The notes: generated by a model from the sequence alone, not told the origin. 64,000 bases of DNA from Rhodospirillales bacterium (GCA_028291405.1 JAQGID010000235.1:1-64000), one strand, 5' to 3'; positions 33,580 through 43,263 are shown, numbered from the stretch's first letter. Made by a program: numbers and translations.

Positions 33580-35106
33580 TCAGGCGACGGCTTGCCAGCC
33601 GCCGCCGAGCGCCTGGTAAAGCGTAACGATCGCCTGGATGTGCGTCAGCCGGACCTGCGCGAGCAAGGTCTCGGACTGAAACAGCGCGGTCTCCGTGTTG
33701 AGGACGGTCTGCAGGTCGACGACGCCCGCGCGAAGCTGTGCCAGGGCAATGTCGTAGGATTGTCGCGCCGTCGTCACCGCCTGGTTCTGAAGCCGCTCCT
33801 GGTCCGCCGTCTGCTGCACGCCGACGAGGGCATTCTCGACGTCGCTGAAGGCGGAAACCACGGATTTGCGGTAAACCTGCTCGAGCTCGTCGTAGCGCGC
33901 CTTCTGCTGCTCCAGGGTGCCTTCGAGAAGGCCGCCTTCGAAGATCGGCTGCGTCACGCCGGCGGCGAGCGAGTAGAGAGCGCTCGTTGGGTTGAAGAGG
34001 GAGCCGAGTGCCACGCTCTCGAACCCGCCCTGCGCGGTGAGCGTGATGCTCGGGAAGAAGGCGGCGCGTGCTGCCTTCACGTTGGCATTGGCGGCCATCA
34101 GCTGCGCCTCGGCTTCCTGGACGTCCGGCCGCCGGAAAAGGAGCTCCGACGGAAGACCGGGCGCGACCGCGGGGACGGACACCTTCGTCAGCGTGCCCGG
34201 TGCGACATCGACCTGCTCCGGCAGCTTGCCGACCAGGATCGCCAGCGCATTGACGAACTGCCGCAGCTGCTGCTCGAGCGGCGGGATCTGCGCCCGCAGC
34301 CCGGCGACGACGGTTTCCTGCTGCGACACGTCGAGTGCCGACGCCGTTCCGGCGGTAAGCCGTCCCCGCAGCAGGGCGAGCAAATCCTCGCCGGCTTTCA
34401 GATTGTCGCGCGCGACGACGAGCTCGTCCTGCAGGCCGACGGCCGCGAAGTAGGTGATGGCGGTGTTGCTGACCACCGAGAGATAGACGACCTCCTCGTC
34501 GAAGCGGCTGGCGCGATCGCTCGCCTGCGCCGATGCGAGCACGTCATGGTTCTTGCCCCAGAAGTCGATCTCGTAGCTCGCCGTCAGCCCCACGGCGTAA
34601 AGGTTCGAGATCGATCCGGTCCCGCCGGTGCTGGCCCCGCCGATGGATCCGAAGCCTGTCCCGCTCGGCTGGACCGAGGCGCCGGTGATGGGCGGTCGGC
34701 GTATTCGCTCGGCCAGCCCACTTGCCTGGACGGACGGAAGCAGCGCCGCACCGGAGATGCGGATCTGGGCATCCGCCTCGCGGACCCGCGCGATCGCAGC
34801 GCCGAGATCGTAATTGTTGTGCTCGGCCTCGGCGATGAACTGGTCGAGCTCGGCCGAACCGAAACCGCGCCACCAATCGGGCGATGGCCAAACCGCCGGT
34901 CCTTGCCCGGCCGCCCGCCAGGCCGCCGGCGTCTCGGTCTTCGGCCGCGCATAGTCGGGGCCGACACTGCAGCCGGCGAGCATCACGGCACTGGACATCG
35001 CGATAAGGGTCACGAGCCGACCGGGTGTTCTCCGACGCCGCTCGGCGCGGCGAGAAATTCGCGTTGCCGGTCGTCTTGCCGTGAGGAAGAACAGTCCTTG
35101 CGTCAT
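33580..35106 (-). CDS. NodT-family outer-membrane efflux lipoprotein
   Basis: An outer-membrane channel subunit of RND pumps (OprM/NodT type), 508 residues. The lipobox is LAGCS (acylated Cys near residue 46), followed by the family start SVGPDYARPKTETPAAWR. Two OEP repeats form the hairpin-rich barrel/tunnel: WWRGFGSAELDQFIAEAEHNNYDLGAAIARVREADAQIRI opens the first and FRRPDVQEAEAQLMAANANVKAARAAFFPSITL the second. The roughly 30 basic residues before the signal helix suggest the true start may be the GTG near residue 32. It is the only outer-membrane factor in the window and could serve both RND pumps. Confidence 0.92.
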   Translation of the reverse strand: MTQGLFFLTARRPATRISRRAERRRRTPGRLVTLIAMSSAVMLAGCSVGPDYARPKTETPAAWRAAGQGPAVWPSPDWWRGFGSAELDQFIAEAEHNNYDLGAAIARVREADAQIRISGAALLPSVQASGLAERIRRPPITGASVQPSGTGFGSIGGASTGGTGSISNLYAVGLTASYEIDFWGKNHDVLASAQASDRASRFDEEVVYLSVVSNTAITYFAAVGLQDELVVARDNLKAGEDLLALLRGRLTAGTASALDVSQQETVVAGLRAQIPPLEQQLRQFVNALAILVGKLPEQVDVAPGTLTKVSVPAVAPGLPSELLFRRPDVQEAEAQLMAANANVKAARAAFFPSITLTAQGGFESVALGSLFNPTSALYSLAAGVTQPIFEGGLLEGTLEQQKARYDELEQVYRKSVVSAFSDVENALVGVQQTADQERLQNQAVTTARQSYDIALAQLRAGVVDLQTVLNTETALFQSETLLAQVRLTHIQAIVTLYQALGGGWQAVA

Positions 35107-35128
35107 GAGGTCTTACGATCCGGCGCCG

Positions 35129-36133
35129 TCACGCGACCGAGCGCGCAGCAGGGCTGGCGGCCGGCGCCACGAATTCGGCTCCGACGGGATGATTGATCGT
35201 CGCCGCGAGGATGCCGTCGATCTCACGCATCGCATCGCGTCCGAGCGACCAGCCCATCACATCGCCGATCGGGTCAAGCTGATCCGGCCGTCGTGCCCCC
35301 CATAGCGCGATGGTCGGACCCTGATCGAGGATCCAGCGGACGGCGAGGGCGAGCACCGTCTTGCCGAAATTGAGCCGGGCGAAGCGGTCCAGCTGACTTA
35401 CCGCCGCGAGATACTGGGCGAGGCGCGGCTGCTGGAATTTCGGATCGTTTCGCCGGAGGTCGTCGCCGTTGAATCGGGTCGCGGCGGTGATCTTGCCGGT
35501 CAGCAAACCGCGGCACAGCGCACCGTACGCGAGGACGGCGGTCCCGGTCTGCACCGCATGTGGGAGAACGTCTGCCTCGATCGCCCGCTCGAACAGATTG
35601 TATGGCGGCTGGATAGTGCGCACTGGCGCTATTGCGCGAAAGGCGTCGAGCTGGGCCGGGCTGTAGTTGCTGACGCCAATCGCCCGGATCTTGCCCTCCT
35701 TCAGGAGCTCGCCGAACGTCGCGGCCGTCTCCTCGATCGGGACCATCGGATCGGGCCAGTGCAGCTGATAGAGATCGATGCGATCGGTCCGAAGCCGGCG
35801 CAGCGATTGCTCGACCTCCTGCCGGATCCGCGCCGGGCTCGCGTTGCGGGAGATCTTCCCGTTGCGCCATTCGAGACCGCCCTTCGTGGCGATGAGCATG
35901 CGCTCGCGTAGGCCACCGACTGCCAGCGCTTTCCCGACGATCTCTTCGGAGCGGCCGAAGCCGTATACCGCGGCGGTGTCGATGAGGTTGACGCCGCGGT
36001 CGATCGCCGAGCGGATGGTGCGAATGGATTCGCGCACGTCCGTTCCGCCCCACATCCAGCCGCCGATCGCCCAGGTGCCGAGTGCGACTCTCGATGCCAC
36101 CATCCGCGGTCCGTCGATTTCGATCATTTCCAT
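35129..36133 (-). CDS. Aldo/keto reductase
   Basis: A 334-residue NAD(P)H-dependent oxidoreductase with the (beta/alpha)8 aldo/keto reductase fold. The catalytic tetrad is visible: Asp and Tyr in NLIDTAAVYGFGRSEEIVG, Lys in IATKGGLEW and His in LYQLHWPDP. The nucleotide-binding end contains WGARRPDQLD. It resembles the general-stress/YajO-like group that reduces small aldehydes; the physiological substrate cannot be told. It lies 22 bp upstream of the NodT gene on the same strand, so the two may share a transcript. Confidence 0.88.
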   Translation of the reverse strand: MEMIEIDGPRMVASRVALGTWAIGGWMWGGTDVRESIRTIRSAIDRGVNLIDTAAVYGFGRSEEIVGKALAVGGLRERMLIATKGGLEWRNGKISRNASPARIRQEVEQSLRRLRTDRIDLYQLHWPDPMVPIEETAATFGELLKEGKIRAIGVSNYSPAQLDAFRAIAPVRTIQPPYNLFERAIEADVLPHAVQTGTAVLAYGALCRGLLTGKITAATRFNGDDLRRNDPKFQQPRLAQYLAAVSQLDRFARLNFGKTVLALAVRWILDQGPTIALWGARRPDQLDPIGDVMGWSLGRDAMREIDGILAATINHPVGAEFVAPAASPAARSVA

Positions 36134-36301
36134 GAGGGTCTATCCCCAGTCATCACGCTAGACGATAGATGGGGATGCTCGCGGCGGCGTATTTTGCAGC
36201 CATTGCCGCGAGTGGTCGCATTTTGCTGAAACCGATCCCGCCGCCTCGCAGCTGGATCGGCGCGCATCGTTCCACGTCGTCTGGCGTCCGCGTCTGACGC
36301 C

Positions 36302-36640
36302 TCAGGGGCGGTTAAGCGCCCCATTCACGCGGTCGAGCTCGCCGCTGAGGTTGAGCATCTCGTGCGCTCCGCCCGGCGTCGTGCTGCGGCCCGACAAGCG
36401 GTCATCCTCCATTCGGCTCTGGATCTGATTGCGGTAGACGGAGAGCCGGTCGCGATCGAGCCCGCTCAGCGGCTGGCCGGGTTGGAGCAGCGGCGCCGGC
36501 CGTGGATCGAGCGGCGTCGGTCGAAACGTATCGGGAAAATGCCCGACCGATTGGGCGGTGGCCTGCGTCGAGAAGACCGCGGCCAAGACCGCCAACAGGG
36601 CCGTGGCATTGCGAATGAGGCGCCGGTTCGGGTCCCTCAT
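36302..36640 (-). CDS. Small secreted protein of unknown function
   Basis: A 112-residue predicted exported protein. An N-terminal signal (NATALLAVLAAVFSTQATA, cleavage after ATA) is followed by a Pro-rich stretch (DTFRPTPLDPRPAPLLQPG) and a short helical C-terminus (DRDRLSVYRNQIQSRMEDDRL). No family is recognised. ATG 36640 is chosen because AGAAGGAG lies 8 bp upstream; an ATG at 36667 would put extra residues before the signal. It lies 54 bp after another small exported protein on the same strand, and they may be cotranscribed. Confidence 0.65.
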   Translation of the reverse strand: MRDPNRRLIRNATALLAVLAAVFSTQATAQSVGHFPDTFRPTPLDPRPAPLLQPGQPLSGLDRDRLSVYRNQIQSRMEDDRLSGRSTTPGGAHEMLNLSGELDRVNGALNRP

Positions 36641-36694
36641 GGTGAAGGCTCCTTCTGAGCGGCGCACGGATCTCGGCGACGACGAGAAACCGGA

Positions 36695-37054
36695 TCAGTG
36701 CATCTCTGCGGCCGAATCTGTGGCCGAACGGGTGGAAGGTGGCGGCGCGACCGGGGAGTTGGGATCGTGGCCGGTGAGCTGGCGATAGAGCTCGTCGACC
36801 TCCTTGGCGGCGCTTGAATCGACGTCAGGCGGATTGGGCGACTTGAACTCGCTCTCCGGCGGCTGCACCTGGACGGTGTTGGTTTCCGATCCGGCCGACC
36901 CTTGCTCCGTCGGGTTGTCCGCGGCGTAAGTCACTTGCGCGGCTGTCGCAATGAAAATGGCGGACGCGACGACAATGCCGGTCAACAGCGGCGCCGCCGC
37001 GCGCGAGGGTGCCGGTACGGATCGCGAGGAATGCCAAATCTGAGATCGCATCAT
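36695..37054 (-). CDS. Small exported hypothetical protein
   Basis: A 119-residue protein with a long N-terminal signal or anchor (LLTGIVVASAIFIATAAQVTYA) and a hydrophilic mature part (NPTEQGSAGSETNTVQVQPPESE, then SSAAKEVDELYRQLTGHDPNSP). No family is recognised. An AAGGAG-like GGAGC precedes the ATG. It lies downstream of the second RND adaptor gene, with a 139-bp gap, and upstream of the other small exported protein. Function unknown. Confidence 0.6.
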   Translation of the reverse strand: MMRSQIWHSSRSVPAPSRAAAPLLTGIVVASAIFIATAAQVTYAADNPTEQGSAGSETNTVQVQPPESEFKSPNPPDVDSSAAKEVDELYRQLTGHDPNSPVAPPPSTRSATDSAAEMH

Positions 37055-37193
37055 CAGCTCCTTGGTCGAGAAAGGATGACCGTCGAGAGCTGGTGAGGCG
37101 CCGTCTATGGTTGTCCGTCGATCTTGCCCGAAGTGAGCGGCGATTGCTGCGATCGAAGGCTCCGCAGCAAGACGCGATGCGCCTCATCGCGCC

Positions 37194-38456
37194 TCACGAG
37201 GCCGCGTCCGACGCGGATCGAACCGCTACGTGATCGCCGTCGCGGAGGTCGACCGGCGGGTTCAGCACCACCTGGTCGCCCGGCTTGACGCCGTCGCGGA
37301 CTTCGATGGTCGTTCCGAAATCGCGCGCCAGATCGACCTTGCGGATGCGAGCGATGCCGTTCTCGACGACCGCGACCTGCAGCCCGTTACTGTTGAAGAT
37401 GAGGGCATCGGCGGGAACCATCAGCGCCGGCGCCTTGCGCGGAATCTGCAGCTCGACGGTGCAATACATTCCAGGGGCCAGGATGCCGTCGGGATTGGGG
37501 ACGTCGATCTCGGTGAGGAGCGTTCGCGTTCCCGGCTGCAGCGCGTCGGCGATCATCGTAACCTTCCCCGGGAAGCTGCGGTCCGGCAATTCTGGAATAT
37601 TGACCACGGCATCGACGCCGGGAACGACTCCGAGCGCGGCATCCTGCGGCACGAAGAGCTGGATGCGCATGACGTCGCTTTGCGCGATCGAGAACATCGA
37701 CGTGCCGCTCGAGGCATCGGCCTGGACGAGGCTTCCGACGTCGATGTTCCGCTGCGTGATGACGCCGTCGAACGGCGCGACGACCTGCTGATACGCCTTC
37801 TGTTGCTGCAGCACCTTCACCTGCGCGTCCTGCGCCGCGATGCTCGCCTGGCCGGCCTCGGCGGCCTGCTGCTGTGCCGCATAGTTCAAACGGTCCGTGT
37901 CACCCTGCAGCTGGGAGACGAAGTTCTTGGCGACGAGTGTCGCGTTGCGCTGGTTCGTGACGCGCGCCAGCTCGCGATTGGCTTCCGTCTGCCGGAGTGC
38001 CGCCTGCAGCTGCAGCGCGCTCGCTTGCGCCTGGGCGATCTGATGGTCGAGCTCGGGCGCGGTGATCTGGGCCAGGAGCTGACCCGCCTTCACCTGCGAG
38101 CCGATGTCGACATATCGTTTCTCGATGTAGCCGCTCGCCCGCGCGAAGATGTTCGCCGCCGCGAAGGCGTTCGTCGTCGCGGGAAGCGACACGACCATCT
38201 TGGCGTCGCTCGCTTGCACCGTCCCGACCCGGACCTGCGGCACGAAGTCGCGGTGGAAGTCCGCAGCGGTCTCGACCTGACGATGCTGCCGCTCATGCTG
38301 CAAGATTCCAAAACCCAGCGCGCCGATGAGGATAGCGATCGCGGCAAGCCAGGTCGGCCAACGACGCGTCTTTACAGTCCCCCGTCTGCCCTCGCCTTCG
38401 TCTAGCTTCTCGCGCGCCGGTCCCTCGAGCACGGACGGTTGATCGATATCCGTCAT
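37194..38456 (-). CDS. RND efflux periplasmic adaptor
   Basis: A membrane-fusion protein of 420 residues. The single anchor helix is WPTWLAAIAILIGALGFGIL (about 33-52), preceded by a 32-residue cytoplasmic tail. The lipoyl/hairpin part reads ARASGYIEKRYVDIGSQVKAGQLLAQITAPELDHQIAQAQASALQLQAAL, with a Gln/Ala-rich coiled-coil, then VVAPFDGVITQRNIDVGSLV and a beta-barrel with FVPQDAALGVVPG. It resembles adaptors of HAE-1/CzcA-like pumps. Its start overlaps the pump gene stop by 4 bp (ATGA), so pump and adaptor are translationally coupled, in the order pump-adaptor rather than adaptor-pump. Confidence 0.92.
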   Translation of the reverse strand: MTDIDQPSVLEGPAREKLDEGEGRRGTVKTRRWPTWLAAIAILIGALGFGILQHERQHRQVETAADFHRDFVPQVRVGTVQASDAKMVVSLPATTNAFAAANIFARASGYIEKRYVDIGSQVKAGQLLAQITAPELDHQIAQAQASALQLQAALRQTEANRELARVTNQRNATLVAKNFVSQLQGDTDRLNYAAQQQAAEAGQASIAAQDAQVKVLQQQKAYQQVVAPFDGVITQRNIDVGSLVQADASSGTSMFSIAQSDVMRIQLFVPQDAALGVVPGVDAVVNIPELPDRSFPGKVTMIADALQPGTRTLLTEIDVPNPDGILAPGMYCTVELQIPRKAPALMVPADALIFNSNGLQVAVVENGIARIRKVDLARDFGTTIEVRDGVKPGDQVVLNPPVDLRDGDHVAVRSASDAAS

Positions 38457-41400
38457 TGGGCGAGCTCCTCGAAGACGCCATGGGCTTGCTTGCCGTCATT
38501 GCCTCTGCGCAGCAGGGCGAAGAGATACGGGACGACCAGCAACGTCGTCGGCGTTGCGAACAGAAGGCCGCCGATGACGGCGCGCGCCAGCGCCGCGTTC
38601 TGCTCGTCCCCGGCGCCGCCGATCGCCATCGGGATCATGCCGACGATCATCGCGGCGGCGGTCATGAGCACCGGGCGGATCCGGGTATGGCCGGCGGAGA
38701 GCGCCGCGTCGAACGCCGTCATGCCGGCGAGCTGTTGCTCGCGCGCGAAAGTCACGAGCAGGATCGAATTCGCCGAGGCGACGCCGACCGCCATGATCGC
38801 CCCCATGAGCGAGGGCACGCTCAACGTCGTGTCGGTGATGTAGAGCATGGTGATGATGCCGCAGAAGGTCGCCGGCAGGGCGAGGATCACGACGAACGGG
38901 TCTCCGAAGTTCTGGTAGTTGACCACCATCAGCAGGTAGACGAAGACCGCGGCGAAGATCAGTCCGATGCCGAGGTCGCGGAAGGCGCCGTTCATGCTGT
39001 CGATCTGGCCGACGACCTCGATCGAGTTGCCGGGCGAAAGCTGCTTTTGCAGATCCTGCGTGATCTTGCTGATATCGCCGGCGACGCCGCCGAGATCGCG
39101 GCCGGCGACGCTGGCATAGACCTCGTAGACCGGTTGGATGTTCGCCTGGTTCGCGTTGGCCGGCACCGAATCGCGATTGAAGGTGGCGACGTTGCTGAGC
39201 AGGCCCGGCACGGGGTCGCCGTCCGGCAAGGGATTGGTGGCGACCGGCGTATTACCGAGATCGTTGAGCGAGCTCACACGGTACTCCGGCGTCTGAACGG
39301 CGAAATAATAGGGAATGCCCGATGTCGGATCGGTCCAGAAATTGGGCGACACCTGCTCGGACGAGCTGAGGCTCACGTTGACCTGATTGGCGATCTGAGT
39401 GGTGGTGAGGCCGAATTGCGCCGCCCGCGTGCGGTCGATGTTCACGAGGAAATCGGGCGCGTCGACCTCTTGCTGGAGATGCGCGTCGGCAATTCCCGGA
39501 AGGGCGGCGATGCGCTGCCGCAGCTCCTGCGCGATGCGGAGGTTCTTGGCGCGATCGTAGCCGACGGTCCGGACGTCGATCTGGGCCGGCAGGCCGAAGT
39601 TGAGAATCTGCGTCACGATGTCGGCGGCCTGAAAATAGAAAGTATCTTCCGGAAACGACGTCGGCAGCACCTCGCGGAGCTTGCGTACGTAATCCGCCGT
39701 CGGGGCGTGGCCGTCCTTCAGCGCCACGAGAATGACGCCGTCATTGACGCCGATCGTGGAGCCGTCGGTGAACGCCAGATTATAGGTACGCGCCGGCAGT
39801 CCGATGTTGTCGACGATCAGCTCGCGCTGGTCGGCGGGGATGACCTGGCGGATCTTGTTCTCGACGGCCTCGAAGATCTGCTCGGTCTTCTCGATCCGGG
39901 TTCCTGCCGGCGCGCGGACATGCAGCTGGATCTGGCCGCCGTCGATGTTGGGAAAGAAATCGCGACCGACGAACATCGACAGGGTCCCGCCGAGTGCGAG
40001 CACCGCCGCCGCCAGCACGGGAACGATGATGCGACGCGTCAGCAGCGTGGTCAGGAGCCTGTTATAGGCGTTGCGAAAGCGCTCGAAATTGCGCTCGAAA
40101 CCTTGCTGCAGCCGCGCGAGGAAATTCCATCTTCCGCCGCCGCCCGGCTCCCCGTGATGCTCGCCCTTGAGCAGCAGGCCGATGGTGATCGGCGTCAAGG
40201 TGCGCGACAGGCCGTAGGATGCCATCATCGCGAAGACGACCGCGAGACCCAGCGGCGTGAAGAGATACTTTGCCGGGCCTTGGAGGAAGATCACGGAGGT
40301 GAAGACGCAGCTGATCGCGAGGGTCGAGACCAGCGTCGGAATGGCGATGCCGGCCGCGCCGTAGAGCGTCGCCTCGGCAAGCGGCTTGCGCTCTTCGGTG
40401 AGAAGGCGATGGGTGTTCTCGATCGTCACCGTCGAATCGTCGACTAGAATGCCGACGGCCAGGGCGAGGCCGCCGAGGGTCATCGTGTTAAGCGTTTCGC
40501 CGAGGAAATACAGCACGACGATCGAGCTGAGGATCGCCAGCGGAATCGAGATCATGACGACCAGCGTCGATCGCCACGAGCCGAGGAAGGTCAGAATCAT
40601 CATCGCGGTCAGGCCTGCGGCGATGGCGCCCTCGCGCAGCACGCCGTCGATCGACGAGATGACGAAGACCGACTGGTCGAAGAGCTCGTTGATGTGCAGC
40701 CCCGGCGGCGCGGCGGCGCGTGCGACCGTCATGGCTTGCTTGACGCGGTTGACGACGTCGAGGGTCGAGGCGTTGCCGTTCTTGATGATGCTGAGGAGGA
40801 CCGAGCGGCGACCATTCTCACGCACCACGTTCTGCTGGACGAGCGAGCCGTCGCGCACGTTGCCGACGTCCTTCAGGAAGACCGTCGCGCCATTGTTGAA
40901 TTTGACGGGAATGTTGTTGAGGTCAGCGACGGTCGACGGCATTCCGTTGGTACGCACGGTGTATTGCGTGTCGCCGATCTTCGCCGTCCCGGACGGCACG
41001 GTGAGGCTCTGTGCGTTGACCGAGTTGACCACGTCGAGCGGGGTCAGGCCGCGCGCGAGCAGCTTCGCCGGATCGAGATCGACCATGATCTGACGATACT
41101 TCCCGCCGGCGGGGGTCGGCAGCGTGACGCCATGGATCGGCGCCAGCTGCTGCCGCAATTTGTAAATGCCGTAGTCGTAGAGCTGTTGCTCGTTGAGCTT
41201 TTCGGAGCTCAGGCTGAGCTGCAGCACCGGGACGCTGGATGCGTTGAACTGCACGACGATCGGCGGCTGGATGCCGGGCGGCATCAACGCGCGGATCGCG
41301 TTCGTTGCCGAGACGATCTGCGCGATCGCGAGGTCGAGATTGACGTCCGGCTGGAAGTAGATCTTCTGCACGGAGATGCCGTTCAGCGTCTGCGCCTCGA

Positions 41401-41641
41401 TGTCGCGGATGTTGTTGACGTTGGCGCTAATCGAATACTGGCTGTAGGTGGTGATGCGCTGTTCCATCTCCGGCGTGCTGAGCCCGGTGTATTGCCAGAT
41501 CACCGTCACGACGGGGATGTCGATCTCGGGGAAGATGTCGGTCGGCATCGTCACGACGGCGCTGATGCCGAGAAAGACGATGAGCGCGGCCAGGACGTAG
41601 AACGTATGAGGCCAGCGTAACGCGAAGCGAACCAATCCCAT
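38453..41641 (-). CDS. RND efflux permease
   Basis: A proton-driven inner-membrane pump of 1062 residues. It starts MGLVRFALRWPHTFYVLAALIVFLG, the porter region has DIFPEIDIPVVTVIWQYTGLSTPEMEQRI, and transmembrane segment 4 contains AVGILVDDSTVTIENTHRLL with the Asp pair of the proton relay. The second half contains IMAVGVASANSILLVTFAREQ, where the usual GIVxKN motif is VGVASAN. Members of this subgroup with the VASANSILLVTFAR motif are found in many soil and rhizosphere bacteria and have poorly known substrates. It heads the pump-adaptor pair; no outer-membrane factor is encoded next to it. Confidence 0.92.
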   Translation of the reverse strand: MGLVRFALRWPHTFYVLAALIVFLGISAVVTMPTDIFPEIDIPVVTVIWQYTGLSTPEMEQRITTYSQYSISANVNNIRDIEAQTLNGISVQKIYFQPDVNLDLAIAQIVSATNAIRALMPPGIQPPIVVQFNASSVPVLQLSLSSEKLNEQQLYDYGIYKLRQQLAPIHGVTLPTPAGGKYRQIMVDLDPAKLLARGLTPLDVVNSVNAQSLTVPSGTAKIGDTQYTVRTNGMPSTVADLNNIPVKFNNGATVFLKDVGNVRDGSLVQQNVVRENGRRSVLLSIIKNGNASTLDVVNRVKQAMTVARAAAPPGLHINELFDQSVFVISSIDGVLREGAIAAGLTAMMILTFLGSWRSTLVVMISIPLAILSSIVVLYFLGETLNTMTLGGLALAVGILVDDSTVTIENTHRLLTEERKPLAEATLYGAAGIAIPTLVSTLAISCVFTSVIFLQGPAKYLFTPLGLAVVFAMMASYGLSRTLTPITIGLLLKGEHHGEPGGGGRWNFLARLQQGFERNFERFRNAYNRLLTTLLTRRIIVPVLAAAVLALGGTLSMFVGRDFFPNIDGGQIQLHVRAPAGTRIEKTEQIFEAVENKIRQVIPADQRELIVDNIGLPARTYNLAFTDGSTIGVNDGVILVALKDGHAPTADYVRKLREVLPTSFPEDTFYFQAADIVTQILNFGLPAQIDVRTVGYDRAKNLRIAQELRQRIAALPGIADAHLQQEVDAPDFLVNIDRTRAAQFGLTTTQIANQVNVSLSSSEQVSPNFWTDPTSGIPYYFAVQTPEYRVSSLNDLGNTPVATNPLPDGDPVPGLLSNVATFNRDSVPANANQANIQPVYEVYASVAGRDLGGVAGDISKITQDLQKQLSPGNSIEVVGQIDSMNGAFRDLGIGLIFAAVFVYLLMVVNYQNFGDPFVVILALPATFCGIITMLYITDTTLSVPSLMGAIMAVGVASANSILLVTFAREQQLAGMTAFDAALSAGHTRIRPVLMTAAAMIVGMIPMAIGGAGDEQNAALARAVIGGLLFATPTTLLVVPYLFALLRRGNDGKQAHGVFEELAQ

Positions 41642-41924
41642 CGAAGAGCAAGTCTCCCGTCGAGCGCGCGGCAGGGCTTGGTGGCAAGGGCATCAGCGCG
41701 CTTGGCACCGAGGACCGAGCGCGACGGCCCGTCCTGTCCCTCGGACATATGAGGACGGCAAGGCCGGCATTCTCACGCGTCATTGCTGAGATTGCGTCGT
41801 TTTTGCCGCGATTATGCAGTCACGGAGCGCTGACGCCTTGAGCTGCGACGCGCTGTGCGGGAAGAAGCTGCCGGCGCCGCGTCTCCCGGGAGAACGCGAC
41901 GTCGGCAGCTGAATCGCCGAAATG
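41642..41924. other. Intergenic gap
   Basis: This 283-bp gap precedes the minus-strand pump operon, so it should hold its promoter. I see no clear -35/-10 pair, no palindrome longer than 6 bp and no credible gene. Confidence 0.5.
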
Positions 41925-42278
41925 TCAGCGTCCGTGCCCGCCACCCCCACCATGGCCGCCGCCGAAGCCGCCGCCGGAATGCCCGCCACCGAAATGGCCG
42001 CCGCCTGGATGGCCGCCCTCGAAATGGCCAGCGTGCACAAATCCGTGATCATGTCCATGGTCCCACCCCTCATGGTGATTCCATCCGTGATCGTAACCGC
42101 CGTACCACCCGAAGCCGTCGTCGAGCTCCAGCGAACCGGTGACTCCCGGGTCGTAGTAGTAAGAATCGGGGTAGCCGGCATAGGGATCGTCGGTCGCCAC
42201 CGCGGTGCAGGACGCCAGCGCGAGGCCGGCACCGACCAGAATGGCGATTGTTTTAGTCTTTGCTGTACTGCGAGTCAT
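41925..42278 (-). CDS. His/Gly-rich small lipoprotein
   Basis: A 117-residue predicted lipoprotein. The N-terminus is MTRSTAKTKTIAILVGAGL, the lipobox LASC is near residue 24. The mature part has an acidic/aromatic middle (DDPYAGYPDSYYYDPG) and a C-terminus very rich in His and Gly (YDHGWNHHEGWDHGHDHG and GGGHFGGGH repeats). Such His clusters can bind Zn, Ni or Cu, but no family is recognised. ATG 42278 is chosen because GGAGG lies 6 bp upstream. Upstream in-frame starts would bury the signal peptide. Confidence 0.7.
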   Translation of the reverse strand: MTRSTAKTKTIAILVGAGLALASCTAVATDDPYAGYPDSYYYDPGVTGSLELDDGFGWYGGYDHGWNHHEGWDHGHDHGFVHAGHFEGGHPGGGHFGGGHSGGGFGGGHGGGGGHGR

Positions 42279-42602
42279 CGCAGCCTCCATATAAACCGTT
42301 CGGCCCGTTATTGTCGCGAGCCGTAAGAATCTCTCTGCATGTATGGAATCTGGGAACGCTGCAGCGACGGCATCCATGGCAATGGCGCATGGCTGGCTCT
42401 CGCTTGGTGGGCTGGTGCTGCGTTCCACAGATCGCGCCGGCGCTCAGCTGGTCGTCGCGGCCCGATGCATGCCGCCGCCGCGCCAAGCTACGACATTGCC
42501 GTGTTCCGACGATTCGCAGGCAACTTCTGGCATGTTGCGATGCAAGCGGCGGCCGAATACGGCTATCGTGTCGTCGCGCCGCAATAGCCCTGGCCGACAA
42601 CG
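42279..42602. other. Divergent intergenic region
   Basis: This 324-bp region separates the His-rich lipoprotein gene (minus) from the gamma-glutamylcyclotransferase-like gene (plus). Frames through it translate to non-conserved, arginine-rich sequence and no gene is supported. It should contain the promoters for both neighbours, but no clear motif was identified. Confidence 0.5.
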
Positions 42603-43055
42603 ATGCGAGCCTATTTTGCTTACGGTTCGAACATGATCGTGGAAGACATGCGGGAACGCTGCCCGACGGCGCGGTTTCATGGCATCGCGCGGCTGCGTGA
42701 TCACGGCTTCCGCATCGTGCGTTCGGGCTATGCCTCGCTGGCGTGGGAGCGCGGCGCGACGGTCTATGGCGTTCTTTGGTCGGTCGCGCCGCGTGACGAG
42801 CGGTACCTCGATGCGTATGAAGATATTGCCGCGGGTCTCTACCGCCGCGCCTGCCGCACGGTCGAGGCGTCGTCCGACGCAGCCCGTATCGTGGCGCTGA
42901 CATACCTCGCCCGCGATGGTGCCCTGGGCCGGCCGCGGCGGTTCTACGTCGAGACGATTGTCCAAGCGGCACAATCCCATGGATTGCCGCCCGCCGCAGT
43001 TGCGGATATCGCGCGGTGGCTTCCCGATGCTAACGGCGCTGCCTCGGGTAGGTGA
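42603..43055 (+). CDS. Gamma-glutamylcyclotransferase-fold (AIG2-like) protein
   Basis: A 150-residue protein of the GGCT/AIG2 superfamily. The substrate-binding signature YGSNM is at residues 7-11 (MRAYFAYGSNM). VYGVLWSVAPRDERYLDAYEDIAAGLYRR carries the expected Glu region. Family members release 5-oxoproline from gamma-glutamyl amino acids or gamma-glutamylamines, or act on glutathione. Close proteins in Proteobacteria are often unassigned. It stands alone, 208 bp before the large sensor kinase gene. Confidence 0.8.
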   Translation: MRAYFAYGSNMIVEDMRERCPTARFHGIARLRDHGFRIVRSGYASLAWERGATVYGVLWSVAPRDERYLDAYEDIAAGLYRRACRTVEASSDAARIVALTYLARDGALGRPRRFYVETIVQAAQSHGLPPAAVADIARWLPDANGAASGR

Positions 43056-43263
43056 TGATCGAGAGATACTGGCTCGGTCACAGTCGAGCCTCTGGCGTGC
43101 GCTGGCGATCCTCTTCGCAGCGGGTTTCGTCGTTCCGCTCGTTGTGCTCCTGAGACTCCGACCATAGCGTCGCTACGACGAAGGATCGGGTTTCGTCTAC
43201 TCGCATCGGGACGAGGGCGATATACTGACCGGCCGTGATCCCAAGGAAGGAGAGAGGCCGTCG

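Noticed and set aside
43027-43167. A 46-residue frame with a hydrophobic C-terminal helix
   Set aside because: It overlaps the end of the cyclotransferase-like gene, has no ribosome-binding site and shows no family features; too weak to call.
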